Notes: generated from the sequence alone by a model not told the origin. Positions 17,212-24,718 are shown, counted from the stretch's first letter. The stretch: DNA of 64,000 nt from Desulfurella acetivorans A63 (GCA_000517565.1 CP007051.1:1341949-1405948); one strand, 5' to 3'. Program-made: numbers and translations.

Positions 17212-17553
17212 TTATACACAGCCTGTTGGTTTTGATAAGCCTGCATACCTAACAAGCTGCCTTGCTGGGCCTTCTGGAAATAAAACATATATGTGCTTGT
17301 TGCCTTCCCTGACATTTGGTAAATTGCAAATTTCTGCAACCTGTTTTGCTACAGCTCTAATGGAAGGGGCAACCTGGTATTCTTTGTAGTACTCTCTTAC
17401 ATAATCAATCAATTTCCAATGTTCTTCTTTTAGTTCTATGCCATCCTGTTTTGCCATAAACTCTGCAAGTTCTTTGCTCCAATCTTCCTGATGCTGGATA
17501 TAGCCTTCATCATCTATCTCTATTTTTTTTCCGTTAAAATCTAAAAAAGCCAT
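17212..17553 (-). CDS. dsrC: DsrC/TusE-family sulfur-carrier protein lacking CysB
   Basis: Protein of 113 residues with the DsrC fold: EIDDEGYIQHQEDWSKELAE, HWKLIDYVREYYKE, APSIRAVAK. It ends in KPTGCV, so the penultimate cysteine (CysA, Cys112) is present. In DsrC of sulfite reducers a second cysteine (CysB) sits 11 positions earlier; here that position is Val101 (codon GTT at 17253-17251), in QLVRYAGLSKPTGCV. The cysteine pattern is therefore that of TusE, though the gene lies in a dsr operon between dsrL and dsrM. An AAAGGAGG site precedes the ATG. Without CysB the intramolecular DsrC trisulfide described for sulfite reducers could not form. Confidence 0.92.
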   Translation of the reverse strand: MAFLDFNGKKIEIDDEGYIQHQEDWSKELAEFMAKQDGIELKEEHWKLIDYVREYYKEYQVAPSIRAVAKQVAEICNLPNVREGNKHIYVLFPEGPARQLVRYAGLSKPTGCV

Positions 17554-17566
17554 AAAACCTCCTTTT

Positions 17567-18971
17567 TTACATTTTTTCTATATAGCCACATGGACAATTT
17601 TCAAAACACTTCATACACCCATCACATGTTTCAAGATGAAATTCATAATGCTGACCCTTTGGTAATTTCTTTACAGCTCCATGAGAACAATATGTAAAGC
17701 AATTACCGCAGTCAAAACAAAGTCCGCAACTCATGCAACGCTTGGTTTCTTCAATAAACTCTTCCATTGACAAAGCATTCATGAAAGGTTCAAAATCTTT
17801 AACACGCTCATTTGGTTCTCTAAACGTTCTTTCATGGCGCGGTTTTGTTTCGTATAAATCTAAATGCATCTTGTCTGATTCGATAACTTTTCTTGTATCC
17901 TGTTCTATAATTTTTTTTACCTGTTATATGTTCAATTATATTTGCTGCTGCGGCAAAACCATGCCCAATTGCCGTAGTTACATACATCAACCTCGGACCC
18001 ACTACATCGCCACCTGCAAATACTTCTTCGTAAGCATCGAGGGCTTCTCTTGAAGCTTTTTTATCAAAAGTCTCTTTGTCTGGCACAGTTCTTCTATAGG
18101 CGAATGTGACGTTTGCACCCCATCTCTTGCTTATCATAGCAGCATCTGCTGCCGTATCTGCGCCAACTACCACAACATCTTTACCTATATCCAATTTCTC
18201 ACCATTTGCAAAACGGTATAAAAACTCAAGTCCGCTATAAACACCTTTTATGCTATCAATATTTTCTAATCTAGGTTTTTCTGGTTTGTATGCACCTACT
18301 GCAAGGTAAATACAATCAAATTCTTTCTTTAATTCTTAAATATCTAGATCTTTGCCTAATGCCTTGGAGCATTTAATTTCTACTCCAAGATCAACAATCC
18401 TTTGTATTTCTGCATTTACAATTTCTTTTGGTAATCTGAAATTAGGTATACCATAGTATAAAAAACCACCGGGTTTTTCTTCTTTTTCAAATATGGTTAC
18501 CTTTACACCTCTTCTTGCAAGGTGGTATGCACAGGATAAGCCAGATGGCCCAGAGCCTATAATTGCTACTTTTGCATCGTATGTCTCATCAAGTTTTTTT
18601 AAAGGTAACTTATGTTTTAGTGCAAAATCGCCAATAAACATTTCGCAGGCATTGATATTTACGGCACTATCCTTGTCTTTTCTATTGCATCTTGATTCGC
18701 AAGGATGGGGGCAAACCCTACCTGTAGTTGAAGGTAGAGGGTTTGTTTGAGCAATAATATAGAAAGCGCCCTCCAGCGCTTCTTCATAGGTTCTGCCGTA
18801 ATCTTGTGCCTGAGCAATATACTGGAGAAATTCCCTAACCTGTTCTCCATTTGGACATGTATCAGAACAAGGAGGGCGCTTTTCTACGTATATTGGCCTA
18901 TCAGAAGAATATTCTGTGCCAGTTGGTTTACTGAAACTTTCAATACTTTTTTTAACCTTTACTACAGCCAT
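17567..18971 (-). pseudogene. dsrL: DsrL-like NAD(P)H-dependent iron-sulfur flavoprotein, with stop codon and frameshift
   Basis: Homologue of the glutamate synthase small subunit, arranged as in DsrL. An N-terminal iron-sulfur region (CSDTCPNGEQVREFLQY, CPHPCESRC) is followed by an FAD fingerprint (IIGSGPSGLSCAYHLARRG), then a nucleotide-binding VVVGADTAADAAM, and a C-terminal ferredoxin pair (CMSCGLCFDCGNCFTYC and CDGCMKCFENCPCG). It would supply electrons from a pyridine nucleotide to DsrAB or DsrC. Two lesions are seen. An in-frame TAA at 18338-18336 splits GKDLDI from ELKKEFDCIYLAVGA in the same frame. A frameshift occurs at an A8 run (T8 at 17911-17918), where one A fewer would join ITGKK to IIEQDTRK. 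Repaired length is about 467 residues. Confidence 0.85.
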
Positions 18972-18980
18972 AAAAGCTCC

Positions 18981-19223
18981 TTATTGTGTTTGATCTTCAG
19001 GCAAAGTCAGAAAGCTCCCTCCTGCGTAACCATAAATCAATTCACCGTTATCTGTAAGTTCTTTTATAGCGGCTTTTGCATCTTTTCTTGTTATATTCTC
19101 GCTTTGAAAGTTTTGCTCAACTTCTTTTTCTAAATCCTGAGGTTTAAATCTTTTTTTGCCGTGGTATTCCTTTACTAGATTAACCACAAATTCCTTTATC
19201 TTTTGTTTTTGCTCATCAGTCAT
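18981..19223 (-). CDS. dsrD: DsrD, small winged-helix protein of the dsr operon
   Basis: Protein of 80 residues with the winged-helix pattern of DsrD: KIKEFVVNLVKEYHGKKRF, then KDAKAAIKELTDNGELIYGYAGGSFL. DsrD accompanies dsrAB in organisms that use the enzyme reductively, and has been reported to activate DsrAB. Its presence therefore argues that this locus descends from a reductive pathway. The start at 19223 follows AAGGAGG; an in-frame codon further upstream lacks a site. It lies 47 bases after dsrB. Confidence 0.85.
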   Translation of the reverse strand: MTDEQKQKIKEFVVNLVKEYHGKKRFKPQDLEKEVEQNFQSENITRKDAKAAIKELTDNGELIYGYAGGSFLTLPEDQTQ

Positions 19224-19270
19224 GGTAGCCTCCTTACAATCGTGCATAGTTCGAGTAATTCATCGTTGCT

Positions 19271-20323
19271 TCACCTAATCCTGAAATCATCAATATGGTA
19301 TTTTGTAAACTCAAAGCCCGTTATTTTAAAGAATTTCGGCCATCCAATCCTATCAATCCATTCTGCTACACGTTCTCCTTTTCTTGCACCTTCTTTGTAT
19401 GCTTCAAGTATTGTCCTTACGGCTTCGATAACTTCTGGCCATCTTGGCGGATTATTTGGAAGCCATGGCACTACCAGTTTTGAAAAAGTTGGCTTGGTTC
19501 TTGCATTTGAAACTTTGCCCCCAATAAATATTGCCACTCCATCATTTAGAGGATCAGCTATAGGAAGCGCAGGGCAAACTGTATAGCAGTTACCGCAATA
19601 AACGCATCTATCTTCATCGATTTCCACAGAAGGCTTACCATCTATAGTTTTTGGCCTTACTGCATCTACCGGACACGCCGCTATTGTACTTGGTATCTCG
19701 CACAAATCCTTTACCCTATCTGCCATAACTCTTGGTGGTCTTCTGTGCATTCCCACAATTGCAATATCAGAAGCACCCACAGAACCACACATATTAAGAC
19801 AACACGCAAATGCCATTCTTACCTTTGCGGGTAATTTGTCTGAAACAAAATAATCATAAAACTCATCCATTAAGGCTTTAACTACACCTGATGCATAACT
19901 TGCAGATGTATGGCAATGTAGCCAACCTTGAGTATGTACAATATTGCCAAGCGAATGATCGATCCCACCAACTGGAAAACCCAATGCCTGTACTTCTTTA
20001 ATTAAGGGTTCAATATTTTCTTCTTTATCAAGAAGAAATTCTAAGTTATTTCTCGTTGTAAATTTTAAGTAACCGCCGCAATACTTATCTGCAAGATCAG
20101 ATATTTCCCTTACAAAATCACTGCTAACTATCCTTGTTGAGCCTACCCTTACAGTATAGAGCTTCTCACCAGACTCTGAGACATGAACCATAACACCTGG
20201 TTTTAAAATCTCATGATACAACCACTTACCATAATTTCTTTTAATTATAGGCGGTAAAAAATCTTCATAGTGTGGTGGACCTATATCTGTAATTCTTACT
20301 GTTCCTTTATCTACATCTGGCAT
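19271..20323 (-). CDS. dsrB: dissimilatory sulfite reductase subunit beta
   Basis: Catalytic subunit of 350 residues, full length. DsrB features include the N-terminal [12 protein letters not shown], the [10 protein letters not shown] segment, the siroheme/iron-sulfur cysteine motif [22 protein letters not shown], and an inserted ferredoxin domain (CPVDAV ... [16 protein letters not shown]). With DsrA it reduces sulfite, and the product sulfur is taken up by DsrC. The ATG follows GGAGG, which overlaps the dsrA stop codon. The reading frame is clean, in contrast to several neighbours. Confidence 0.95.
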   Translation of the reverse strand: MPDVDKGTVRITDIGPPHYEDFLPPIIKRNYGKWLYHEILKPGVMVHVSESGEKLYTVRVGSTRIVSSDFVREISDLADKYCGGYLKFTTRNNLEFLLDKEENIEPLIKEVQALGFPVGGIDHSLGNIVHTQGWLHCHTSASYASGVVKALMDEFYDYFVSDKLPAKVRMAFACCLNMCGSVGASDIAIVGMHRRPPRVMADRVKDLCEIPSTIAACPVDAVRPKTIDGKPSVEIDEDRCVYCGNCYTVCPALPIADPLNDGVAIFIGGKVSNARTKPTFSKLVVPWLPNNPPRWPEVIEAVRTILEAYKEGARKGERVAEWIDRIGWPKFFKITGFEFTKYHIDDFRIR

Positions 20324-20326
20324 AGT

Positions 20327-21433
20327 TTAACCCTCCTTTCCTTCTTCTTCATCATCTGGCACTAAATATTCTTCAAATTTGATAAATGGATTTGCCCTTG
20401 GATACTCTACCATTTCTGGTAGTGGATCCAAACCTATAGCTTCAAGGAAATTCCCTACGCCTACCCTTTGGATTAATTCTCCTACACGTTCTCTGTTTGT
20501 ACCGTATTCATCCCAGAAATCCCATATCTTTTGAATCAAGTCTTTTAAGAAAGCGTAATCTTCTTCTTTGTCTTTATTTACATCGTAAAAAGGTATAAGT
20601 ATAAACCCAAGCCTTGGATCCTGGACCATAGGTACTTTAGCACCTATTCTAATTTGCGCACCTTTTTCTAATCCAGGTCTTAGAGCTTTTGGCATAGAGT
20701 TAATGCAATGCATGCATTTTACGCAGTTTGAATCATCGATAGTTAATTTGCCATCAGTATAATCCATGCAATGAGTAGGACATTTATCAACTACATACTT
20801 TTTAATATCAAATTTCTTTGCGTATTCTGCAACTTCCTTTTGGTCAATTCTGATATTGGCTTTCCATACACCCACAATAGATAAATCAGACCTGGCACCA
20901 GATGCTATGCAATCGTTTGGGCAACCTGCACATTTGATCTTAAACTTATAGTTAAATGTTGGCCTGTGCATCTCGTTTTGGAATTCTCTTGTTAAGTTAT
21001 CTGTGATGTGGAGTGTATCGTAGGTTGCCCACTCGCAACGAGCTGGTCCCACGCAACAGCTTGGTGTTCTGAGTGCTGAACCACTGCCACCAAGATCAAA
21101 ACCTAAGTGAGTACATTTTTGAAATAGCTCTTCTGCTTCTTCCTGTTTAAAACCAAGTATCTGGATATCACCTGTTGAACCATGAAAGTTAAATAAACCA
21201 CCTGCGTGTTCATCACAAATATCCGCCAGCTTCCTCAATACATCCGATGTGTAAAAAAAACCTTCAATCTGATTTAATCTAGCCGTATGATATTCTTTAA
21301 CACCTGGATATTCATCTGGTTCATCAGAAAACCTACCAACTATACCTCCACCATAACCTCTAACACCTGCCATACCCCCATGTTTCCAGTGAGGTATTCT
21401 GTCTTGATAGGATTTTTCCAGTTGACCTATCAA
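20327..21433 (-). CDS. dsrA: dissimilatory sulfite reductase subunit alpha, N-terminus missing
   Basis: Alpha subunit; 368 residues are visible. Signatures: HWKHGGMAGVRGYGGGIVGR, NFHGSTGDIQ, LRTPSCCVGPARCEW, KIKCAGCPNDCIASGARSD, and a ferredoxin domain with CPTHCMD and CVKCMHCINSMPKAL. The first usable codon is a TTG at 21433 within what is normally residue 45-55 of DsrA. Four codons further upstream in frame is a TAG, and no other frame in the A/T-rich upstream sequence encodes the missing PLLDELEKGPWPSF-type N-terminus. No ribosome site precedes the TTG. Either the protein starts unusually late or the 5' end of the gene has been lost. Confidence 0.88.
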   Translation of the reverse strand: MIGQLEKSYQDRIPHWKHGGMAGVRGYGGGIVGRFSDEPDEYPGVKEYHTARLNQIEGFFYTSDVLRKLADICDEHAGGLFNFHGSTGDIQILGFKQEEAEELFQKCTHLGFDLGGSGSALRTPSCCVGPARCEWATYDTLHITDNLTREFQNEMHRPTFNYKFKIKCAGCPNDCIASGARSDLSIVGVWKANIRIDQKEVAEYAKKFDIKKYVVDKCPTHCMDYTDGKLTIDDSNCVKCMHCINSMPKALRPGLEKGAQIRIGAKVPMVQDPRLGFILIPFYDVNKDKEEDYAFLKDLIQKIWDFWDEYGTNRERVGELIQRVGVGNFLEAIGLDPLPEMVEYPRANPFIKFEEYLVPDDEEEGKEG

Positions 21434-21538
21434 ATTTAGATACTAATAAAAGTCAATGAAAAAAATTAAAATAAAATTATTTTTATTTTTTTATATTTTT
21501 ATTCCTTTAAAACAATCATAATTAAAACATTACTTAAT

Positions 21539-21557
21539 AAGTTAATCTTAATAACTT
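21539..21557. promoter_or_regulatory. palindromic operator-like site upstream of dsrA
   Basis: AAGTTA, 7-base spacer, TAACTT, about 105 bases before the dsrA frame. A direct repeat TTATTAAG overlaps it. No regulator can be named. The whole 21434-21646 gap is extremely A/T-rich and holds no other gene. Confidence 0.35.
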
Positions 21558-21646
21558 ATAATTTTTTATTATAATTATTGATTTTTTGTTGAAATTATAT
21601 AACTTTGTTATATTATAAAGGAGACCTAAAAGGTGCAATCACTTTT

Positions 21647-22270
21647 TTAAAGCAAATTTAATAAATTTGCAATAATTTGCTTGAAATCTTTACTGCTAAA
21701 TTGATAGAATTGTTTTTTGTGATTAAAAAAATTGTTTAAATCTTTATCATTTGCAAGAACAATTTTATTTTTTAAACTACTTATCCCATATATGTCTTTA
21801 AAATAGAAAAATTGTTCTGTATTATTAAAATAAATTATATCAAAAGGAGGTAACTCATGCTGTTTATAAACACAACCTTGTAACTTTATTTTAATTATGT
21901 TATTTAATTTAGATAATTTTTTAATAAATCCATTGTTGGAGTTATAATTGTATACATAACAAATTTCAAGTTGTCTAATTGAATCAATTTTCTTAATACT
22001 TTGTAGACAATATTTCTTAAAAAAATCAAAAACTTCACTTGAATTGGTTATGAGTGTTGGTAAAAGGCGTATATCCATCTCTTTATCTTGAAAAAATTTA
22101 ATTAAAGCCTCAGCAATTTTTAAATCACAAACTGCTATAGCATTGCAATTAGATATTTTTTTTAGAAGCTCATTGTTGATATTGTAATTAACACTAAAAT
22201 CATAATCAATTGGCTTTGCTCCTATATCTTTAAAATTAAAGTACAACTTATAATCTATGGGCGCGGGCAA
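21647..22270 (-). CDS. hemD: uroporphyrinogen-III synthase-like protein
   Basis: Protein of 207 residues placed directly after the SUMT domain protein, a position usually held by hemD, often as a CobA-HemD fusion. HemD proteins are weakly conserved. Here the late segments FDIIYFNNTEQFFYFKDIYG (family: the aDaivftS..av..f motif) and the spacing of two Rossmann-like halves fit the assignment. The start is probably the TTG at 22270, overlapping the upstream stop by 16 bases with AAAGGG before it. The two frames lie so close that a former fusion is easy to imagine. The assignment rests more on context than on motifs. Confidence 0.65.
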   Translation of the reverse strand: MPAPIDYKLYFNFKDIGAKPIDYDFSVNYNINNELLKKISNCNAIAVCDLKIAEALIKFFQDKEMDIRLLPTLITNSSEVFDFFKKYCLQSIKKIDSIRQLEICYVYNYNSNNGFIKKLSKLNNIIKIKLQGCVYKQHELPPFDIIYFNNTEQFFYFKDIYGISSLKNKIVLANDKDLNNFFNHKKQFYQFSSKDFKQIIANLLNLL

Positions 22271-23523
22271 TAAAACCCTTTTATCCTGAAGGATGCCATT
22301 TTTTTATAATAAAAGCTGGATATATCTCCTACAATAAATATACCTGGAGGATTATCGTAAAATAATCGACTTTTTAACTCGTTAACTTTACAAGTTATAT
22401 CAGACAAAGTTCCTCTTATTTCAAATTCTTTATCTGTGCCTATGCTAAATATAAGAGCAACTTTAGTTTGAGGCGAATAACCTTCGTTTATTAAAGAACT
22501 ACTTATTTTATCAATAACTTTTACTCCCATAAAAAAAACCAATGGCAAAGTAGTTAATTCATTTTTGCTAAACTCAGCAGCAGCCCCTTTATGTTTAATG
22601 GCAGATAAAACGCAAAAACCTCTATTTACTTCCCTTCGTGTTAAAATAATACCGCTTCTTATAGACAAAGCATTTATAGTACTTATACCAGGCACAATAT
22701 TAAAATTAATTTTTAAATCTTCCAATACTTTTATTTCCTCAGCAAGTCTGCCAAAAATTGAAGGATCTCCTCCCTTTAGTCTGCCTACTCTAAAACCCAT
22801 TCGAGCATATGTACTTATTAAATCAGTGATTTTTGATTGATTTAATTTGTGATGCTCGCATCTTTTTCCCACATCTACTAAAATTGCATTATCTGGAAGA
22901 AAATCTAATAAATCATGGTCCATCAAGTTATCAAATAAACATACTTCTAAATGTTTTATAGTATCAATAGCTTCTTGTGTTGCGTATTTTTTATCACTTA
23001 CACCTGCTCCAATAAAATATACGCTTTTTATAAAAAACTGACGCAATAATGTAAAACTTTCATCATTTTTTCTAAATTCAACGCAGGCAAAACCTTCAAA
23101 CAAAGGTTTTTGCATATCGGCTATGTTAATTTTTTCAGTATAAAATTCATATTTACTATCATATGCAACATAACCTGGAAGCATAACTGTACTATAATCA
23201 GCTATTAATTGATCAATGCTTTTAAACTCCCTAATAAATGAAATGGTTGCATTATTAAATCTTTTTTTACAATAAAGCCATTGGCTATTAGTCACAACAC
23301 CAATTTTTTCTATATTGGTTTGTTTTGAAATTAAAAGATCAAATTCATTATTTTCGTATAAATTTACAAAAAACCAGTCTAAAAAATCTAACTTAAAATC
23401 CAAACAATTTTTTGCATCAATTACTGCACAATCAATAATTTTTTCATGCAAGAAAGAAGCTATTTGTTCCATAGAATTACAATCTTGAAAATCAAAACTG
23501 AATTCTAAATACTTACCAAACAA
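22255..23523 (-). CDS. cobA: fusion of a degenerate HemC-like domain and uroporphyrinogen-III C-methyltransferase
   Basis: Protein of 422 residues. Residues about 167-415 are a full SUMT domain: VYFIGAGVSDKKYATQEA, VDVGKRCEHHKLNQ, GRLKGGDPSIFGR and VPGIST. It methylates uroporphyrinogen III to precorrin-2 for siroheme. Residues 1-160 look like the middle of porphobilinogen deaminase (IGVVTNSQWLY for GTSSLRR, then LFEGFACVEFRKND for GQGALAIECR). However, the catalytic HSLKD is replaced by IDAKN (residues 35-39) and the substrate-binding arginines are missing, so this part should be inactive as HemC. The start is uncertain: TTG at 23523, with the frame open about 19 codons further. Confidence 0.8.
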   Translation of the reverse strand: MFGKYLEFSFDFQDCNSMEQIASFLHEKIIDCAVIDAKNCLDFKLDFLDWFFVNLYENNEFDLLISKQTNIEKIGVVTNSQWLYCKKRFNNATISFIREFKSIDQLIADYSTVMLPGYVAYDSKYEFYTEKINIADMQKPLFEGFACVEFRKNDESFTLLRQFFIKSVYFIGAGVSDKKYATQEAIDTIKHLEVCLFDNLMDHDLLDFLPDNAILVDVGKRCEHHKLNQSKITDLISTYARMGFRVGRLKGGDPSIFGRLAEEIKVLEDLKINFNIVPGISTINALSIRSGIILTRREVNRGFCVLSAIKHKGAAAEFSKNELTTLPLVFFMGVKVIDKISSSLINEGYSPQTKVALIFSIGTDKEFEIRGTLSDITCKVNELKSRLFYDNPPGIFIVGDISSFYYKKMASFRIKGFYCPRP

Positions 23524-23634
23524 ATTTAGTTTTTCTTTAATAAATATAATGAGCTTTAAAAGGATTAGCCAAACTGATTAAACTTTTTAGTTTCATAAAG
23601 AAGAATTTAGCATATTGTATATTTTTAGTCAAAC

Positions 23635-23661
23635 TAGACCAAAGGCAAAGCCTTTGGTCTA
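23635..23661 (-). terminator. hairpin at the end of the micro-protein gene cluster
   Basis: TAGACCAAAGGC / GCCTTTGGTCTA, a perfect 12-bp stem with a 3-base loop; the stop codon of the last small gene is part of the stem. The T run after it on the minus strand is weak. Confidence 0.65.
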
Positions 23662-23745
23662 TTGTTTATCAGGTGTTAGCCAAATAAATAATGCAAAAAG
23701 CCAACCAACAACTGCACAGCCTATCAAATAGTTAACTAAAGACAT
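23659..23745 (-). CDS. 28-residue single-helix membrane micro-protein
   Basis: The ATG at 23745 follows a strong AAGGAGGAAC site, and the frame encodes 28 residues ending in TPDKQ. Residues 4-23 (VNYLIGCAVVGWLFALFIWL) form one membrane helix. It is the last of four genes in a row on the minus strand, separated by 16 bases from the previous one. The size recalls CydX-type subunits of cytochrome bd, and cydAB lies nearby on the other strand, but the sequence does not match CydX as I know it. Function unknown. Confidence 0.6.
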   Translation of the reverse strand: MSLVNYLIGCAVVGWLFALFIWLTPDKQ

Positions 23746-23761
23746 ACTTGTTCCTCCTTTA

Positions 23762-23848
23762 TTAAAAGGGTCCCTGCATTCCAGCTGGCAAAGACCATAA
23801 AATTGCAGGAATAGCAAATGTATACAAAGCTGCAAATGTTACTACCAT
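23762..23848 (-). CDS. 28-residue membrane micro-protein
   Basis: Its ATG (23848-23846) overlaps the stop of the 132-residue membrane gene, so translation is probably coupled. The predicted peptide is mostly one hydrophobic helix (VVTFAALYTFAIPAILWSL), followed by PAGMQGPF. It has no ribosome site of its own, which makes it less certain than the neighbouring micro-protein. Function unknown. Confidence 0.5.
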   Translation of the reverse strand: MVVTFAALYTFAIPAILWSLPAGMQGPF

Positions 23849-24240
23849 CCTACAAGTTTTTCGTCCATTCTACCTTGCATAAGCAAACCTGCTAAATTCA
23901 TCGCCACAAACCACACAAAAGCAATTGACGCATGATAAACCCAGCTAACTTTTAAACCATTTAATAGCCAAAACAATGCATAAGCAAGCGTAAGCCACCC
24001 AATCAAAATAGCAATCCCGCCAAGAGATTTTTTAGGTAGCGAAAAAATTTCCAATATACCCAAAACCATAAAAAAGAAAGCATACATGCCGGCAAGACCT
24101 GCAACAAAATTTGTTATTGGCCCAAGTCCTTCATTGGAAATCATAGCTATTAAAAAAGGCCACCACATTACACCAACAACCAAAGTTATTACTCCTACAG
24201 TTTTTTCATTAGCTTTTTTTCTTTCAGAGTCTAGATGCAT
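23842..24240 (-). CDS. hypothetical four-helix membrane protein
   Basis: Protein of 132 residues with a charged N-terminus (MHLDSERKKANEK) and four hydrophobic segments, rich in Trp, Phe and Gly: VGVITLVVGVMWWPFL, FVAGLAGMYAFFFMVLGI, GGIAILIGWLTLAYALFWLL and ASIAFVWFVAMNLAGLLM. I do not recognise a family with confidence; there is only a faint likeness to small channel proteins. The ATG follows AAGGA, which overlaps the stop codon of the preceding gene. It belongs to a four-gene unit of small membrane proteins facing the Rrf2-cydAB unit. Confidence 0.75.
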   Translation of the reverse strand: MHLDSERKKANEKTVGVITLVVGVMWWPFLIAMISNEGLGPITNFVAGLAGMYAFFFMVLGILEIFSLPKKSLGGIAILIGWLTLAYALFWLLNGLKVSWVYHASIAFVWFVAMNLAGLLMQGRMDEKLVGW

Positions 24241-24246
24241 AAATCC

Positions 24247-24414
24247 TTAAGACAATAAAGCAAATGCACCTAAATAAATAATTGGAGCAATCCATTTACC
24301 CACTACTGACTGAGCTTGATCAGCAGCATAGGCATGACAAAAAAAGGTCAAAAAAAATAAAAAACACATGACAGATGTTAGAAAACTTTTAGACAATAAA
24401 CCTTTTTGACTCAT
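24247..24414 (-). CDS. 55-residue exported or membrane small protein
   Basis: First gene of the micro-protein unit. The ATG at 24414 follows a strong AAGGAGGTGA site. Residues 1-31 look like a signal peptide (core VMCFLFFLTFFCHAYA), after which ADQAQSVVGKWIAPIIYLGAFALLS gives a short periplasmic part and a second hydrophobic segment. No family is recognised. The next gene begins 7 bases after its stop. The promoter region upstream shares an 18-bp element with the divergent rrf2 promoter. Confidence 0.65.
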   Translation of the reverse strand: MSQKGLLSKSFLTSVMCFLFFLTFFCHAYAADQAQSVVGKWIAPIIYLGAFALLS

Positions 24415-24453
24415 ATCGAGTCACCTCCTTTAGTTAAAGATTTTTATTATTTT

Positions 24454-24500
24454 GTAATTTACGTAAGTTACTAATTATATAATTTAGTAATATTTTTTAT
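24454..24500. promoter_or_regulatory. control region of the micro-protein unit: palindromes and shared 18-bp element
   Basis: It contains a near-palindrome around TTACGTAA (24454-24471), an inverted repeat TTACTAA (24468-24474) / TTAGTAA (24484-24490), and TTTAGTAATATTTTTTAT (24483-24500), which recurs exactly at the rrf2 promoter. On the minus strand TTGACA (24506-24501) could be the -35 element, so the repeats would cover the core promoter. Confidence 0.5.
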
Positions 24501-24683
24501 TTGTCAAGAAAATAATTTAATATCGTTTTAAAATATTATTAGTTTTTCTAATTTAATTTTACTTGATTTTTTATTATAAATAAAGGACTTTTGATTAATT
24601 TTTTTAAATTTATACTTTGAATCATATTAAATAATTGTTACAAAAAATTTTAAGTTAAATTAGAATTTTTTTGCATTTTAATC

Positions 24684-24712
24684 TTGACTTTTTTAGTAAT
24701 ATTTTTTATATT
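24684..24712 (+). promoter_or_regulatory. promoter of the Rrf2 gene with the shared 18-bp element
   Basis: TTGACT (24684-24689), 17-base spacer, TATATT (24707-24712), 6 bases to the ATG at 24719: an apparently leaderless start. The spacer is filled by the second copy of TTTAGTAATATTTTTTAT (24692-24709), suggesting an operator for autoregulation. Confidence 0.55.
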
Positions 24713-24718
24713 TTAACT

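Noticed and set aside
18336-18338. Stop codon read through by recoding in dsrL
   Set aside because: The codon is TAA; known recoding for selenocysteine or pyrrolysine uses TGA or TAG, and TAA ends many other genes here.
23659-23848. CydX-type subunits of cytochrome bd
   Set aside because: Size and location are suggestive, but the sequences lack the CydX N-terminal pattern and are on the opposite strand from cydAB. Left as unknown micro-proteins.
23842-24240. AmiS/UreI-type channel
   Set aside because: The likeness is limited to Trp/Gly-rich hydrophobic segments; helix number and conserved motifs do not match well enough to name it.
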